A stretch of DNA of 64,000 nucleotides from Chryseosolibacter indicum (lineage in GTDB: Bacteria > Bacteroidota > Bacteroidia > Cytophagales > Cyclobacteriaceae). The notes under the pieces were generated by a model. It did no database searches. It worked only from the letters and a program-made list of their open reading frames with translations, and was not told where the DNA came from. The DNA lies in assembly GCF_018598585.1 (NCBI RefSeq), contig NZ_JAHESD010000012.1, positions 1-64,000 of the forward strand, read 5' to 3'. This document shows, in pieces, positions 45,961 through 54,005 of the stretch. The translations under genes and the position numbers were made by a program. The stretch's first letter is position 1; each line of letters begins with the position of its first letter.

Positions 45961-47559
45961 ATGCGAATTGTACTCCTTGTATTCTGGATCATTGGTTTTA
46001 ATGCTGCAGCATCTACCCCCAACCGCGATATTGATATTGTTCATTACAAATTTGAACTCATACTCAATGATAGTAGTGATGCAATCACCGGATTTGCGAC
46101 TGTTACTATTAAGTTTAATAAAGATCTAAACCAATTCTCGCTGGACCTTACCGGCAAGACCCCGGATGGAAAGGGCATGGAAGTGTATTCTTTAAAACAA
46201 AATAACACACCACTCCATTTTAATCATCGTAATGGAAACCTGGACATTACTTTAAAGAATGAAATAAAAGCAGGTACACAAATAGATATCATGATTTCCT
46301 ATCGGGGTATTCCTAGTGACGGACTTATCATTTCTAAAAACAAATATGGTGACAGGACCTTCTTTGGTGACAACTGGCCTAACCGTGCTCATCATTGGCT
46401 TCCCGTTGTTGATCATCCATCAGATAAAGCAAGTGTTGAATTTATAGTAACATCGCCTATTCACTATGAAGTTGTTGGTAGTGGTATTAAGACAGAGGAA
46501 AGCACACTTAACGAAAAACAAAAACTAACACATTGGAAAGAAGATACTCCGATATCAACTAAGGTGATGGTGATAGGTGCAGCGAGATTTGCCATTCAAT
46601 ATGCAGAGGAAGTTGATAACATACCTGTTGAGTTCTGGGTTTATCCGCAAAATAAGTCAGAGGGCTTTCGTGATTATGCTGCAGCACCAAAGATGTTGAA
46701 GTTTTTTATTGATAACATAGGCCCGTATGCTTTTAAAAAACTTGCCAATGTTCAATCTAAAACGAAGTATGGTGGAATGGAAAACGCCAGTAATATTTTC
46801 TATTTTGAAAACTCAGTAACAGGCAATGCACAAGTAGATGATTTGATCGCCCATGAAATCGCACATCAGTGGTTCGGTAACTCTGCTTCCGAAGCCGACT
46901 GGAATCATATCTGGCTTAGTGAAGGATTCGCCACTTATTTCACGCATCTATATAATGAGCACACGTATGGAAAAGAACGTCGAGCTAAAGACATGGAAAA
47001 AGAAAGACAGGAGGTAGTTGCGTATTTCAAGAATAGTCCGCTACCTATAGTCTATAATTCTTTGCCTGAAAATCTGATTGACATATTAAATGCGAATTCT
47101 TATCAGAAGGGAAGCTGGGTATTGCATATGCTACGTGAGGAAATAGGGACAGAGGCTTTTTGGACTGGTATACGTGAATATTACCGCCAGTACTTTAATA
47201 AAAATGCTGAAACGGCAGACTTCCAACGTATAATGGAAAAGGCTTCAGGTGTAAAGCTTGACAATTTCTTTAAACAATGGCTTTATAATCCAGGCCACCC
47301 AATCCTCGATGTTTCATGGAAATACAATGCAAAAACAGGTATAACCGACATTTCCATTGAACAGAAACAAACGGGAATGGTTTTCAATTTTCCTTTAGAA
47401 GTATCGTTTTATGGCAACGACGGTGAAATTCTAGCTACGGAAAAATTAAAAGTAGATGGAAAAAAGAATCGTTTTTCAGTAAAAACCGCTCAAAAAACCA
47501 ACAAAATACAATTGGATCCAGGCATAAACCTCCTTTTTGAGAGTTATTTAAGGAAATGA
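45961..47559 (+). CDS. M1 family metallopeptidase (exported aminopeptidase)
   Basis: The 532-residue protein has a signal peptide to about residue 18 (NAAAS). The aminopeptidase signatures are GGMEN at 271-275 (N-terminal amine binding) and HEIAH at 298-302 with the third zinc ligand Glu321 in WLSEGFATYF. It lacks the long C-terminal helical domain of PepN, so it is a short form like leukotriene-A4-hydrolase-type bacterial relatives. It probably trims peptides in the periplasm. Confidence 0.94.
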   Translation: MRIVLLVFWIIGFNAAASTPNRDIDIVHYKFELILNDSSDAITGFATVTIKFNKDLNQFSLDLTGKTPDGKGMEVYSLKQNNTPLHFNHRNGNLDITLKNEIKAGTQIDIMISYRGIPSDGLIISKNKYGDRTFFGDNWPNRAHHWLPVVDHPSDKASVEFIVTSPIHYEVVGSGIKTEESTLNEKQKLTHWKEDTPISTKVMVIGAARFAIQYAEEVDNIPVEFWVYPQNKSEGFRDYAAAPKMLKFFIDNIGPYAFKKLANVQSKTKYGGMENASNIFYFENSVTGNAQVDDLIAHEIAHQWFGNSASEADWNHIWLSEGFATYFTHLYNEHTYGKERRAKDMEKERQEVVAYFKNSPLPIVYNSLPENLIDILNANSYQKGSWVLHMLREEIGTEAFWTGIREYYRQYFNKNAETADFQRIMEKASGVKLDNFFKQWLYNPGHPILDVSWKYNAKTGITDISIEQKQTGMVFNFPLEVSFYGNDGEILATEKLKVDGKKNRFSVKTAQKTNKIQLDPGINLLFESYLRK

Positions 47560-47571
47560 TTGGAGGGAATA

Positions 47572-47601
47572 TTGCAAATCCGACGAATCTTTTTACCTTT
47601 G
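47572..47601 (+). promoter_or_regulatory. Promoter of rpsT
   Basis: TTG at 47572-47574 and TACCTTTG at 47594-47601 are 19 bases apart, a textbook Bacteroidota -33/-7 pair. The -7 box ends 28 bases before the rpsT ATG. The strength fits a ribosomal protein gene. Confidence 0.8.
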
Positions 47602-47629
47602 CAATCCTTTATTTCGAATAGAATAAACT

Positions 47630-47887
47630 ATGGCAAACCATAAGTCAGCAGAGAAAAGAATTCGCGCAAACGAGGCTAAACGCGTAAGAAACCGCTACCA
47701 GCATAAAACTACCCGTACTTTAGTAAAGAAGCTAAAGACTACGACTCAGAAGCCTGAGGCTGATACACTTCTTAAAGAAGTATCTTCAATGCTTGATAAA
47801 CTCGCAAAGAAGAACATCATTCATTGGAAAAAAGCAGCTAATCAGAAATCTAAGCTAACAAAGCTGGTTAACAAACTAGGCAAGTAA
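47630..47887 (+). CDS. rpsT: 30S ribosomal protein S20
   Basis: The 85-residue basic helical protein starts MANHKSAEKRIRANEAKR and ends in a lysine-rich helix, both standard for S20, which binds 16S rRNA early in small-subunit assembly. It is a single-gene unit with its own strong promoter and terminator. Confidence 0.98.
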   Translation: MANHKSAEKRIRANEAKRVRNRYQHKTTRTLVKKLKTTTQKPEADTLLKEVSSMLDKLAKKNIIHWKKAANQKSKLTKLVNKLGK

Positions 47888-47910
47888 TTCTGTTTACTTA
47901 ACCAATATAT

Positions 47911-47938
47911 AACCCTCCTCGTGAGGGTTTATTTTTTT
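47911..47938 (+). terminator. Terminator of rpsT
   Basis: A 7-bp stem (AACCCTC / GAGGGTT) with a CTCGT loop is followed by a T-rich run to 47938. It lies 24 bases after the rpsT stop and 48 bases before radC. Confidence 0.85.
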
Positions 47939-47985
47939 ATAGCTGGTTCATGTAGTTAGCTGGCAGCAGTAACTATATTTGAGTT

Positions 47986-48687
47986 ATGCAGGTTAACGAA
48001 TCAAAGCCCCTCAACATCAAAAACTGGTCTCCTGAAGACCGCCCCCGAGAAAAACTACTGCTCAAAGGTATCTCTGCTTTATCAGACGCAGAGCTTATTG
48101 CCATCTTGCTTGGCTCAGGTACCACAACACTCAGTGCAGTAGACCTGGCAAAAAAAGTACTTAGCGGAGCTAACAATAATCTTCATGAACTCGCGCGTTT
48201 ATCAGTAAAAGATCTTATGAAGATCAAGGGTATTGGAGAAGCTAAAGCTATCTCTATTGTTGCCTCCCTTGAGTTAGGAAGGAGAAGAAAAGAATTGGAT
48301 GAAGAAGAAAAGCCGAGGATCACTTCATCAAGGTCTGCCTACGAACAGATCAGCTCTCATTTAATTGACCTTCCGCATGAAGAGTTCTGGATAATTTTGA
48401 TGAACAGAGCCAACCGAGTAGTTAAAAAAGTACAGATCAGTCAGGGTGGTGTGGCAGGTACAGTGGCCGATCCTAAAATAATTTTTAAAGTCGCGCTCGA
48501 ACATCTTGCAAGCGGACTTATTCTTGCACATAACCATCCTTCCGGAAATTTAACCGCTAGCCAGGCCGATATTGACCTCACAAAAAAGATAAGAGAAGGC
48601 GGAAAGCTTCTTGAAATTCAACTTCTCGATCACATCATCGTAGCAGGACAAAAATATTTTAGTTTTGCGGATGAAGGATTACTTTAA
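47986..48687 (+). CDS. radC: RadC family JAB-domain protein
   Basis: The 233-residue protein has an N-terminal helical part with a helix-hairpin-helix (KIKGIGEAKA near 80) and a C-terminal JAMM metalloprotease-like domain with HNHPSGN (His182, His184) and Asp195. RadC was once thought a DNA repair protein, but its function remains unclear. It is a full-length chromosomal copy, not the short mobile-element type. Confidence 0.95.
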   Translation: MQVNESKPLNIKNWSPEDRPREKLLLKGISALSDAELIAILLGSGTTTLSAVDLAKKVLSGANNNLHELARLSVKDLMKIKGIGEAKAISIVASLELGRRRKELDEEEKPRITSSRSAYEQISSHLIDLPHEEFWIILMNRANRVVKKVQISQGGVAGTVADPKIIFKVALEHLASGLILAHNHPSGNLTASQADIDLTKKIREGGKLLEIQLLDHIIVAGQKYFSFADEGLL

Positions 48688-48691
48688 GGGC

Positions 48692-49954
48692 ATGAAGGAT
48701 AAGAAGAGAAGAATAATATTACTCACACTTGTAGTTGCTGTTATTGCTGTTGTCGCCTACATATTTTACCCAGTAAGAACATTAAATAAACCTTCTGTAA
48801 CGAAGAAGAATACCGTTATCAAGCGTCTTCCTAACCCGCATATACCTGGGTTAATTGAAGCATACGAGAAGGAATTGGATAAATTATTCTCAATATCCGG
48901 AACTCCTGGTGCTGCCATTGCTATTGTAAAAGACTCTACCATAGTTTACATGAAAGGCTTTGGGGTAAAAGCATCCAATAAAAAAGGAGTTGTTGATCAA
49001 AATACTGTATTTCGTATTGCCTCTGTTTCAAAATGTTTTGCTTCTTTTCTTACAGGTATACTCGTTGAAGATCATATTCTCCAGTGGAATGATCCAGTCA
49101 TCAAATATCTCCCCGAGTTCTCACTCTACTCGCCCGAGCAAACCAAGCTGCTTACCATTTCAAATGTGCTATCGCATACGACAGGCCTTCCCTATCACAC
49201 CTATACAAACCTAGTAGAAGAAGGCATTGAACTTAATCTTCTCCTCGATAGACTTAAAGAGGTAAAACCTTCAAGTGAAATTGGCAAAGAATACAGCTAC
49301 CAAAATGTGGCGTATAGCTTAATAGGAGGAGTAATCCAGAAGGCTACAGGTAAAATGTATGAAACCGAAATAAAAGAGCGCGTTTTTGCACCCCTGGGAA
49401 TGAAGAATGCCTCTATTGATTACAAAACGCTACTCGCTAACCCAAACATTGCTGAACCACATCGCAGGACAAGACAGCGATGGGTTCCGGCAAAGATTAC
49501 AGACACCTATTACAACGTAGCGCCTGCTGGCGGAATTAACGCAAGCATTAACGATATGGCGCAATGGATGATTGCCCTTCTCGGACACAGGAAAGATGTG
49601 ATCAGCCGCACTACCCTCGACGAACTTTACAAACCGTTTATTCTTGCACGTTCTAAAAACAGAAATTACAGAAAGCTGCAAAAGCTCACAAAATCTTATT
49701 ATGGATTAGGATGGAGAATTTTACATTATCCGAACGACACACTCATCTACCATGGTGGCTATGTTAATGGCTACAGAAGTGAAGTTGCGCTTAATCCTAA
49801 AGATGATATTGCTATATGTATTCTAGCCAACTCTCCGGGTGAACTCGCCGATAATGGAATACCCGTATTCTTTGGATTATATAATGAATACCGGGAGAAG
49901 ATACTTGCGTGGGACAAACAAGAGAAATTAAAATACGCCACCCCAGCTTTATGA
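48692..49954 (+). CDS. Serine hydrolase of the beta-lactamase/penicillin-binding fold
   Basis: From the ATG at 48692 the protein has 420 residues, with an N-terminal membrane anchor (about 8-26). The motifs are SVSK with Ser111 and Lys114, YQN in the tyrosine position and HGG in place of KTG, which fits class C-like esterases and D-amino-acid peptidases. Longer starts overlap radC (ATG at 48671). It probably acts on peptidoglycan fragments or esters at the inner-membrane outer face. Its stop overlaps the next start (ATGA). Confidence 0.9.
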   Translation: MKDKKRRIILLTLVVAVIAVVAYIFYPVRTLNKPSVTKKNTVIKRLPNPHIPGLIEAYEKELDKLFSISGTPGAAIAIVKDSTIVYMKGFGVKASNKKGVVDQNTVFRIASVSKCFASFLTGILVEDHILQWNDPVIKYLPEFSLYSPEQTKLLTISNVLSHTTGLPYHTYTNLVEEGIELNLLLDRLKEVKPSSEIGKEYSYQNVAYSLIGGVIQKATGKMYETEIKERVFAPLGMKNASIDYKTLLANPNIAEPHRRTRQRWVPAKITDTYYNVAPAGGINASINDMAQWMIALLGHRKDVISRTTLDELYKPFILARSKNRNYRKLQKLTKSYYGLGWRILHYPNDTLIYHGGYVNGYRSEVALNPKDDIAICILANSPGELADNGIPVFFGLYNEYREKILAWDKQEKLKYATPAL

Positions 49955-50571
49955 AACAAAGAAATATTATCATTCTCGCTGTAATCGTTTTATTAATTGT
50001 TATCGTATTTTATTCATTCAATTCAAGTCAGACTGATCCTTCATATGTCGAAGAGATAAGAAAGGAACGCGAAGAGAAAGACAGGTTCATGAAAACCTCG
50101 AAAGAGTCTCCCCTTCCCGAAGCAGAAAGAGAAAATTTTAAAGGACTAAAGTATTTCACGGCGGACTCCAAGTACAAGATAATCGCAAACCTCATTCCGG
50201 TAGAAAGTAAAAAGGTTGTAGTACTGAGCACTAGTGATGGCAAAGAACAACGTTGTATAGAATATGCACATGCTACCTTTAGTTTAGACGGTGTAAAAAA
50301 TGATCTCCTGATTCTTGAGATTATAGATATGGGGCCTTCGAGAGGTAAATTGTTTCTTGCCTTTGGAGATGAGACTAACGCTGATGAAACTTATGGAGCA
50401 GGACGATATCTTGATGTTGCCAAAGTACCTGGAAGTAGCACTATAACGCTTGATTTTAATAGAGCATACAATCCGTACTGTGCCTACAATGATAGCTTCT
50501 CGTGCCCGTTTCCTCCTAAGGAAAACCTTTTAAAAATTGCCATTAAAGCTGGAGAGAAAACATATCATTAA
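49951..50571 (+). CDS. DUF1684 family membrane-anchored protein
   Basis: From the ATG at 49951 the protein has 206 residues and overlaps the serine hydrolase stop by 4 bases. It has one N-terminal membrane segment (about 5-24). The soluble part shows LKYFTADSKYKI near the start and the DUF1684 hallmark FNRAYNPYCAYNDSFSCPFPPKENLL at its C-terminal end. Function of the family is unknown. The ATGA overlap means it is translated together with the serine hydrolase. Confidence 0.9.
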   Translation: MKQRNIIILAVIVLLIVIVFYSFNSSQTDPSYVEEIRKEREEKDRFMKTSKESPLPEAERENFKGLKYFTADSKYKIIANLIPVESKKVVVLSTSDGKEQRCIEYAHATFSLDGVKNDLLILEIIDMGPSRGKLFLAFGDETNADETYGAGRYLDVAKVPGSSTITLDFNRAYNPYCAYNDSFSCPFPPKENLLKIAIKAGEKTYH

Positions 50572-50632
50572 TTATTGTTTAAATCATCTTGGTTGGGCGT
50601 TATTACTCATAGAGACGCCCTTATATCTTCAG

Positions 50633-51205
50633 TTATTCAACAATAATTTGATATTGTATTAGTAAACCAGGAAGGCCATCCAGAGAGAACTTTGCCTTCT
50701 TTATTTTATTTATTTCAGGATTTATCCTGTAGTTCAAGGCACTTCTAAAATCGGCACCTTCAAGAATCGTACTCTCAAAGGAAGCATCTATAAGATCACT
50801 GCCCTGGAAGTTAGCATTAGTCAGTTCTGCTTCAGCAAATTCTACTTGCTGCATCTTGCAATCTTTAAACACAGAACCCTTTATTTTCAGCTTATAGAAG
50901 GAAGAAAAATTCAACACGCAGGCATGGAAAGAAAATGACAAGAGAAGCTTGTTACACTGGTCAAACCGCAACCCCAGCAACTTGCAATTCTTAAATTTTA
51001 CTCCTCTTAGAGAAGCGTTACCCAGCTTCGCCATACTTAAATCACAGCCTTCAAATTCACAGTCCAGAAAGATAATATCAGTTAAATTTACCTCCTGGAA
51101 ATTGCAATTACGAAACTTGCAATTCTCATACTCCCCCTTGGCAAATACCTGCTCGTTAAAATTTAAGCCGTCGAATTGCTCGTTCTCTATGTACTGCTTA
51201 TTCAT
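50633..51205 (-). CDS. Pentapeptide-repeat protein
   Basis: The 190-residue protein is built of A(D/N)Lxx-type repeats such as CKFRNCNFQEVNL, CEFEGCDLSMAKL and ANFQGSDLIDASF, which fold as a right-handed four-sided helix. It has no signal peptide. Some relatives mimic DNA and protect gyrase; nothing here specifically supports that. It lies alone after a terminator. Confidence 0.93.
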   Translation of the reverse strand: MNKQYIENEQFDGLNFNEQVFAKGEYENCKFRNCNFQEVNLTDIIFLDCEFEGCDLSMAKLGNASLRGVKFKNCKLLGLRFDQCNKLLLSFSFHACVLNFSSFYKLKIKGSVFKDCKMQQVEFAEAELTNANFQGSDLIDASFESTILEGADFRSALNYRINPEINKIKKAKFSLDGLPGLLIQYQIIVE

Positions 51206-51267
51206 TGTTGATCTTTATTGTCTAAAGATAGCGTTATTTTAAAATAGGGTAAACTAATACCGATAAA

Positions 51268-51293
51268 GCAAAAGAGGTGAGATCGCTCACCTC
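51268..51293 (-). terminator. Terminator of the sigma factor-esterase operon
   Basis: An 8-bp stem (GAGGTGAG / CTCACCTC) with an ATCG loop follows the esterase stop by 5 bases. On the minus strand it leads into TTTT. Confidence 0.78.
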
Positions 51294-51298
51294 GGCAC

Positions 51299-52285
51299 CT
51301 AATTCAAGCTCATAAAAAAATCCCAAATCAGTACGGGGGCATCTACTTCTTTGTTCATAGCTCCTAATTTAGTTATTGGTATTCTGAAATTACGGTTAGG
51401 GATGGTATGACCTCCATCTGTTATCCTCACAAAACTTATCCGTTTACCTGTAGCAGGTGAATGATAATTATATTGATAAGCGGTTATCTCCTTCGAAGAC
51501 TTTGAAGTATGAAATGGTTTTACTGAAAAGTCATTTATATCGCATTGGCTTGAATTCAGCCAATACATTAGTGTCTCTTCCGCGCTTTTAACAACACCAA
51601 AATCGTCACCATCAAGGATAATCCTTCCTCCTCTAAAAGGCACAATAGGATCTTCTTCTCCATTGATATAGATTAATGAAACGGGTTGATTAACAGCAGT
51701 ACAGTCGTTATTGGAATCTTCGGGCAGGTTTGTACCAATTGCTGCAAATCCCTTGAACCACTCAGGCTTGAGCTTTGCCAGCTTCATTACCATACTGCCA
51801 CCGTTGGAGAAACCCACTGCAAAAACCTCATGCTTGTCAATAGAATAATTATCAGCAAAATATGATATTACCTTTTCGGTAAAGGCAACGTCATCAATAT
51901 TCAATTTCTTTGAAGGATAAGGCGCAACTTTACGGCAGTCATTCCAGTTACTCTTGTAGCCTTGCAGATAAACGATGATGGCATTCTCATCGCGATCGGC
52001 CAACTCATCAAACTCATGGCCTGTAAATACCTGCATGAGGCCTGCTGTCATCTTGGTGCCAGGATAACCCATTATTAATTTAGGACGACCTTTTAATTTT
52101 TTAGGGACATGATAGACAAAGGTTCTTTCAAGACCTCCTACCACAACCTTGCCCTGCTTAAGCGGATGAAATACATTCCACCGATAAGCATACCACACCA
52201 CTGCACAAGACAGTACTAATAACAAACCCAATAATGCTAATACCATTTTAGTAATCCTTTTCTTTTTAAACATCCTTTTATCCAT
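51299..52285 (-). CDS. PHB depolymerase-family alpha/beta hydrolase (esterase)
   Basis: The 328-residue protein has an N-terminal membrane anchor or signal (about 14-34, with a possible lipobox VLSC). The nucleophile is Ser160 in GFSNGG, and the acid and histidine are likely in NGEEDPIVPF and DGGHTIPN. It resembles feruloyl/acetylxylan and PHB depolymerase-type esterases. The sigma gene precedes it by 32 bases, so they probably form one operon. ATG at 52273 is an alternative start. Confidence 0.88.
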   Translation of the reverse strand: MDKRMFKKKRITKMVLALLGLLLVLSCAVVWYAYRWNVFHPLKQGKVVVGGLERTFVYHVPKKLKGRPKLIMGYPGTKMTAGLMQVFTGHEFDELADRDENAIIVYLQGYKSNWNDCRKVAPYPSKKLNIDDVAFTEKVISYFADNYSIDKHEVFAVGFSNGGSMVMKLAKLKPEWFKGFAAIGTNLPEDSNNDCTAVNQPVSLIYINGEEDPIVPFRGGRIILDGDDFGVVKSAEETLMYWLNSSQCDINDFSVKPFHTSKSSKEITAYQYNYHSPATGKRISFVRITDGGHTIPNRNFRIPITKLGAMNKEVDAPVLIWDFFMSLN

Positions 52286-52317
52286 TTAATGGATGGACGG
52301 GAGGTTTAGAAAAAGAC

Positions 52318-52857
52318 TCACAAAACAGTATTAATATTTTCGGGTTTCCTGTAATCCATAATGTTTCCGTAGCGATCGGTCAGCAAAAAGCAATTGCTGG
52401 TTATCTTTGTTCTGAGCTTTTCACGCGCTCTTTGTATTCTTGACTTAACCGTACTTATGGGTAAGTTATGTTGTTGAGCATATTCTGTCTGCGAAACACC
52501 TTGTACCTCTATAGCCATTAGCAAACTTCTTTCTTCCGGGGGCATCAATTCAATTAATGCTTCGATACATTGTACAACATCGCTGAATCCTTCTTCATCC
52601 GCGCTATCATCGGGTTGCATAAGATCAGAAAGTTCAGCTATCTGAAACCGGTTCTCAGCTCTATAGTGATCAATAAGGGTATTGTATATGATTTTCTTTA
52701 GCCACGACAGTATCTTCTTGTCATCATTTAAAGTATGCAGCGATTGATGAACTTTGATAAACACTTCCTGTGTAATCTCGTCCGTCTTCTCCTTGCTGCC
52801 TGTCAACTTCCAGGTATAGTCATGAATAGCCTTATATATACTATCAAATGTGGTCAT
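52318..52857 (-). CDS. ECF sigma factor, SigZ-like
   Basis: The 179-residue protein has sigma region 2 (TDEITQEVFIKVHQSL, then SWLKKIIYNTLIDHYR) and region 4 (SQTEYAQQHNLPISTVKSRIQRAREKL). After region 4 it has a short tail with TSNCFLLTDRYGNIMDY, a feature of SigZ-type ECF factors where a cysteine tail replaces a separate anti-sigma. No FecR-like anti-sigma gene is adjacent. Its esterase neighbour may be a target. Confidence 0.93.
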   Translation of the reverse strand: MTTFDSIYKAIHDYTWKLTGSKEKTDEITQEVFIKVHQSLHTLNDDKKILSWLKKIIYNTLIDHYRAENRFQIAELSDLMQPDDSADEEGFSDVVQCIEALIELMPPEERSLLMAIEVQGVSQTEYAQQHNLPISTVKSRIQRAREKLRTKITSNCFLLTDRYGNIMDYRKPENINTVL

Positions 52858-53272
52858 GCTTAAATAGTCGGATGTTGTACTTGTTTATTGTATATGACAT
52901 AGTCATTGCCGGGTAAAGCAGAGCGATTTATTGAGAAACCTATTTTCAGTGATTTTACTTCTTATCCTCCCCGCTTTTTTGTATCTTTTGGATTCAAAAC
53001 CAGTAGCCCATAATCTTCGGCTCTTTTCAATTGTCATCCATTTAAACATTTATCAAAAGCTCCGGAACATGTGGACGAGGAGTGCAGCCAGTGTGCACAG
53101 GGTGTGGAGAATGCCTTAGAGATGTAGCAGAGATGCCTTAGAACAGACTTAGGTAAGCCAGAGCGCATGATCATCCCTTCCCCATATATTTTTCTTAAGA
53201 AAAACGAGTTGAATTACTTTTTGACACTATTTGTCAAAACGGCTGTATATGTTGCCAAAAACAGAATCACAT
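52858..53272. other. 415-base region without a convincing gene
   Basis: The left half has a TTG-started 62-codon plus-strand frame of low credibility. The right half, from about 53080, is G-rich with repeats of ATGCCTTAGA (listed separately) and probably forms the leader of the basic protein gene at 53273. No clear -7/-33 pair was found for either flanking gene. Confidence 0.45.
53109..53142. repeat. Two ATGCCTTAGA direct repeats
   Basis: Two copies of ATGCCTTAGA lie 22 bases apart at 53111-53120 and 53133-53142, with a related ACTTAGG word shortly after. They lie about 130-160 bases upstream of the unrecognised basic protein gene. Function unknown. Confidence 0.55.
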
Positions 53273-53842
53273 ATGGCTACAATTCGTATTAACCCTCTGC
53301 TCAAAGGAATGAAGGGATCTATTGGCGGTATTATGGTTCGCCAGGTAGGCAAAAGAACAATCTTGTCAGGCAAACCATCAGCACCTAGAAAACAAAGTGT
53401 GCTGCAAAAAAGTAACAGAGATAAATTTCGTGAAGCAACAAGGTTTGCCAAGCATATCCTGCAAGACCCGCAAAAGAAGTCCTACTATCAGCAAAGGGCT
53501 AAAAAACTAAAGCTTCCGAATGCCTACACCGCAGCCATTACTGATTATATGCGTAAGACAGAAATCAAAGCCGTAGAAACACAGGCTTTTCAGAACAAAC
53601 GTGGTGCTATAAAGATCAACGTTCATAAAAGCGATTTTGCTGTCAACAAAGTCAGGCTTATCCTTTACAATGCATCCGATGCAATGGTTGAAACCAACCT
53701 CGCTGAAAAAGTAAGTAACAACCTGTTTTTATATCGAGCGTCGCAACAGCTTTTAGCTGATGACATTGTTCGGATTAGGGTAATCGTTGAAGACCATTCG
53801 CTGATTTCCGGCGTAAGGAAAGACATTCTCCTGAGGCAGTAA
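53273..53842 (+). CDS. Unrecognised basic protein
   Basis: From the ATG at 53273 the protein has 189 residues; upstream in-frame codons are unlikely. The N-terminus is Gly/Lys-rich (NPLLKGMKGSIGGIMVRQVG), followed by a helical part with many Lys and Arg (KFREATRFAKHILQDP and YYQQRAKK) and then a beta-rich C-terminal half. The protein is strongly basic and has no signal peptide. I do not recognise a named family; the plan recalls short orphan proteins seen in Bacteroidota. It is followed by 163 bases without features before pheT. Confidence 0.7.
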   Translation: MATIRINPLLKGMKGSIGGIMVRQVGKRTILSGKPSAPRKQSVLQKSNRDKFREATRFAKHILQDPQKKSYYQQRAKKLKLPNAYTAAITDYMRKTEIKAVETQAFQNKRGAIKINVHKSDFAVNKVRLILYNASDAMVETNLAEKVSNNLFLYRASQQLLADDIVRIRVIVEDHSLISGVRKDILLRQ

Positions 53843-53974
53843 AGGAACGCGAGTGGCTCCGCAATAGAGAAATCATGTAACGACGCAAGGTAACGTACTC
53901 TTTTAGAAGTACACAGATCGCCATTTTTGGCCACTATGGTCAATAATTCGCATTCGTAATTCACATTTTGTCAT

Positions 53975-53982
53975 TACTTTTG
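53975..53982 (+). promoter_or_regulatory. Putative -7 promoter element of pheT
   Basis: TACTTTTG matches TAnnTTTG and ends 23 bases before the pheT ATG. The -33 TTG at the expected spacing is not clear, so it may be weak or need an activator. Confidence 0.4.
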
Positions 53983-54005
53983 GCTCTTATTTTTCAAAAG
54001 CAATC

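Noticed and set aside
50595-50620. GGGCGT/ACGCCC inverted repeat as terminator
   Set aside because: The stem is only six bases with a 14-base loop and no T run on either strand, so it was not called.
52931-53119. 62-codon plus-strand frame with a hydrophobic start
   Set aside because: It has a TTG start, runs into the repeat-bearing leader and lacks a promoter. It resembles chance translation of an AT-rich stretch.
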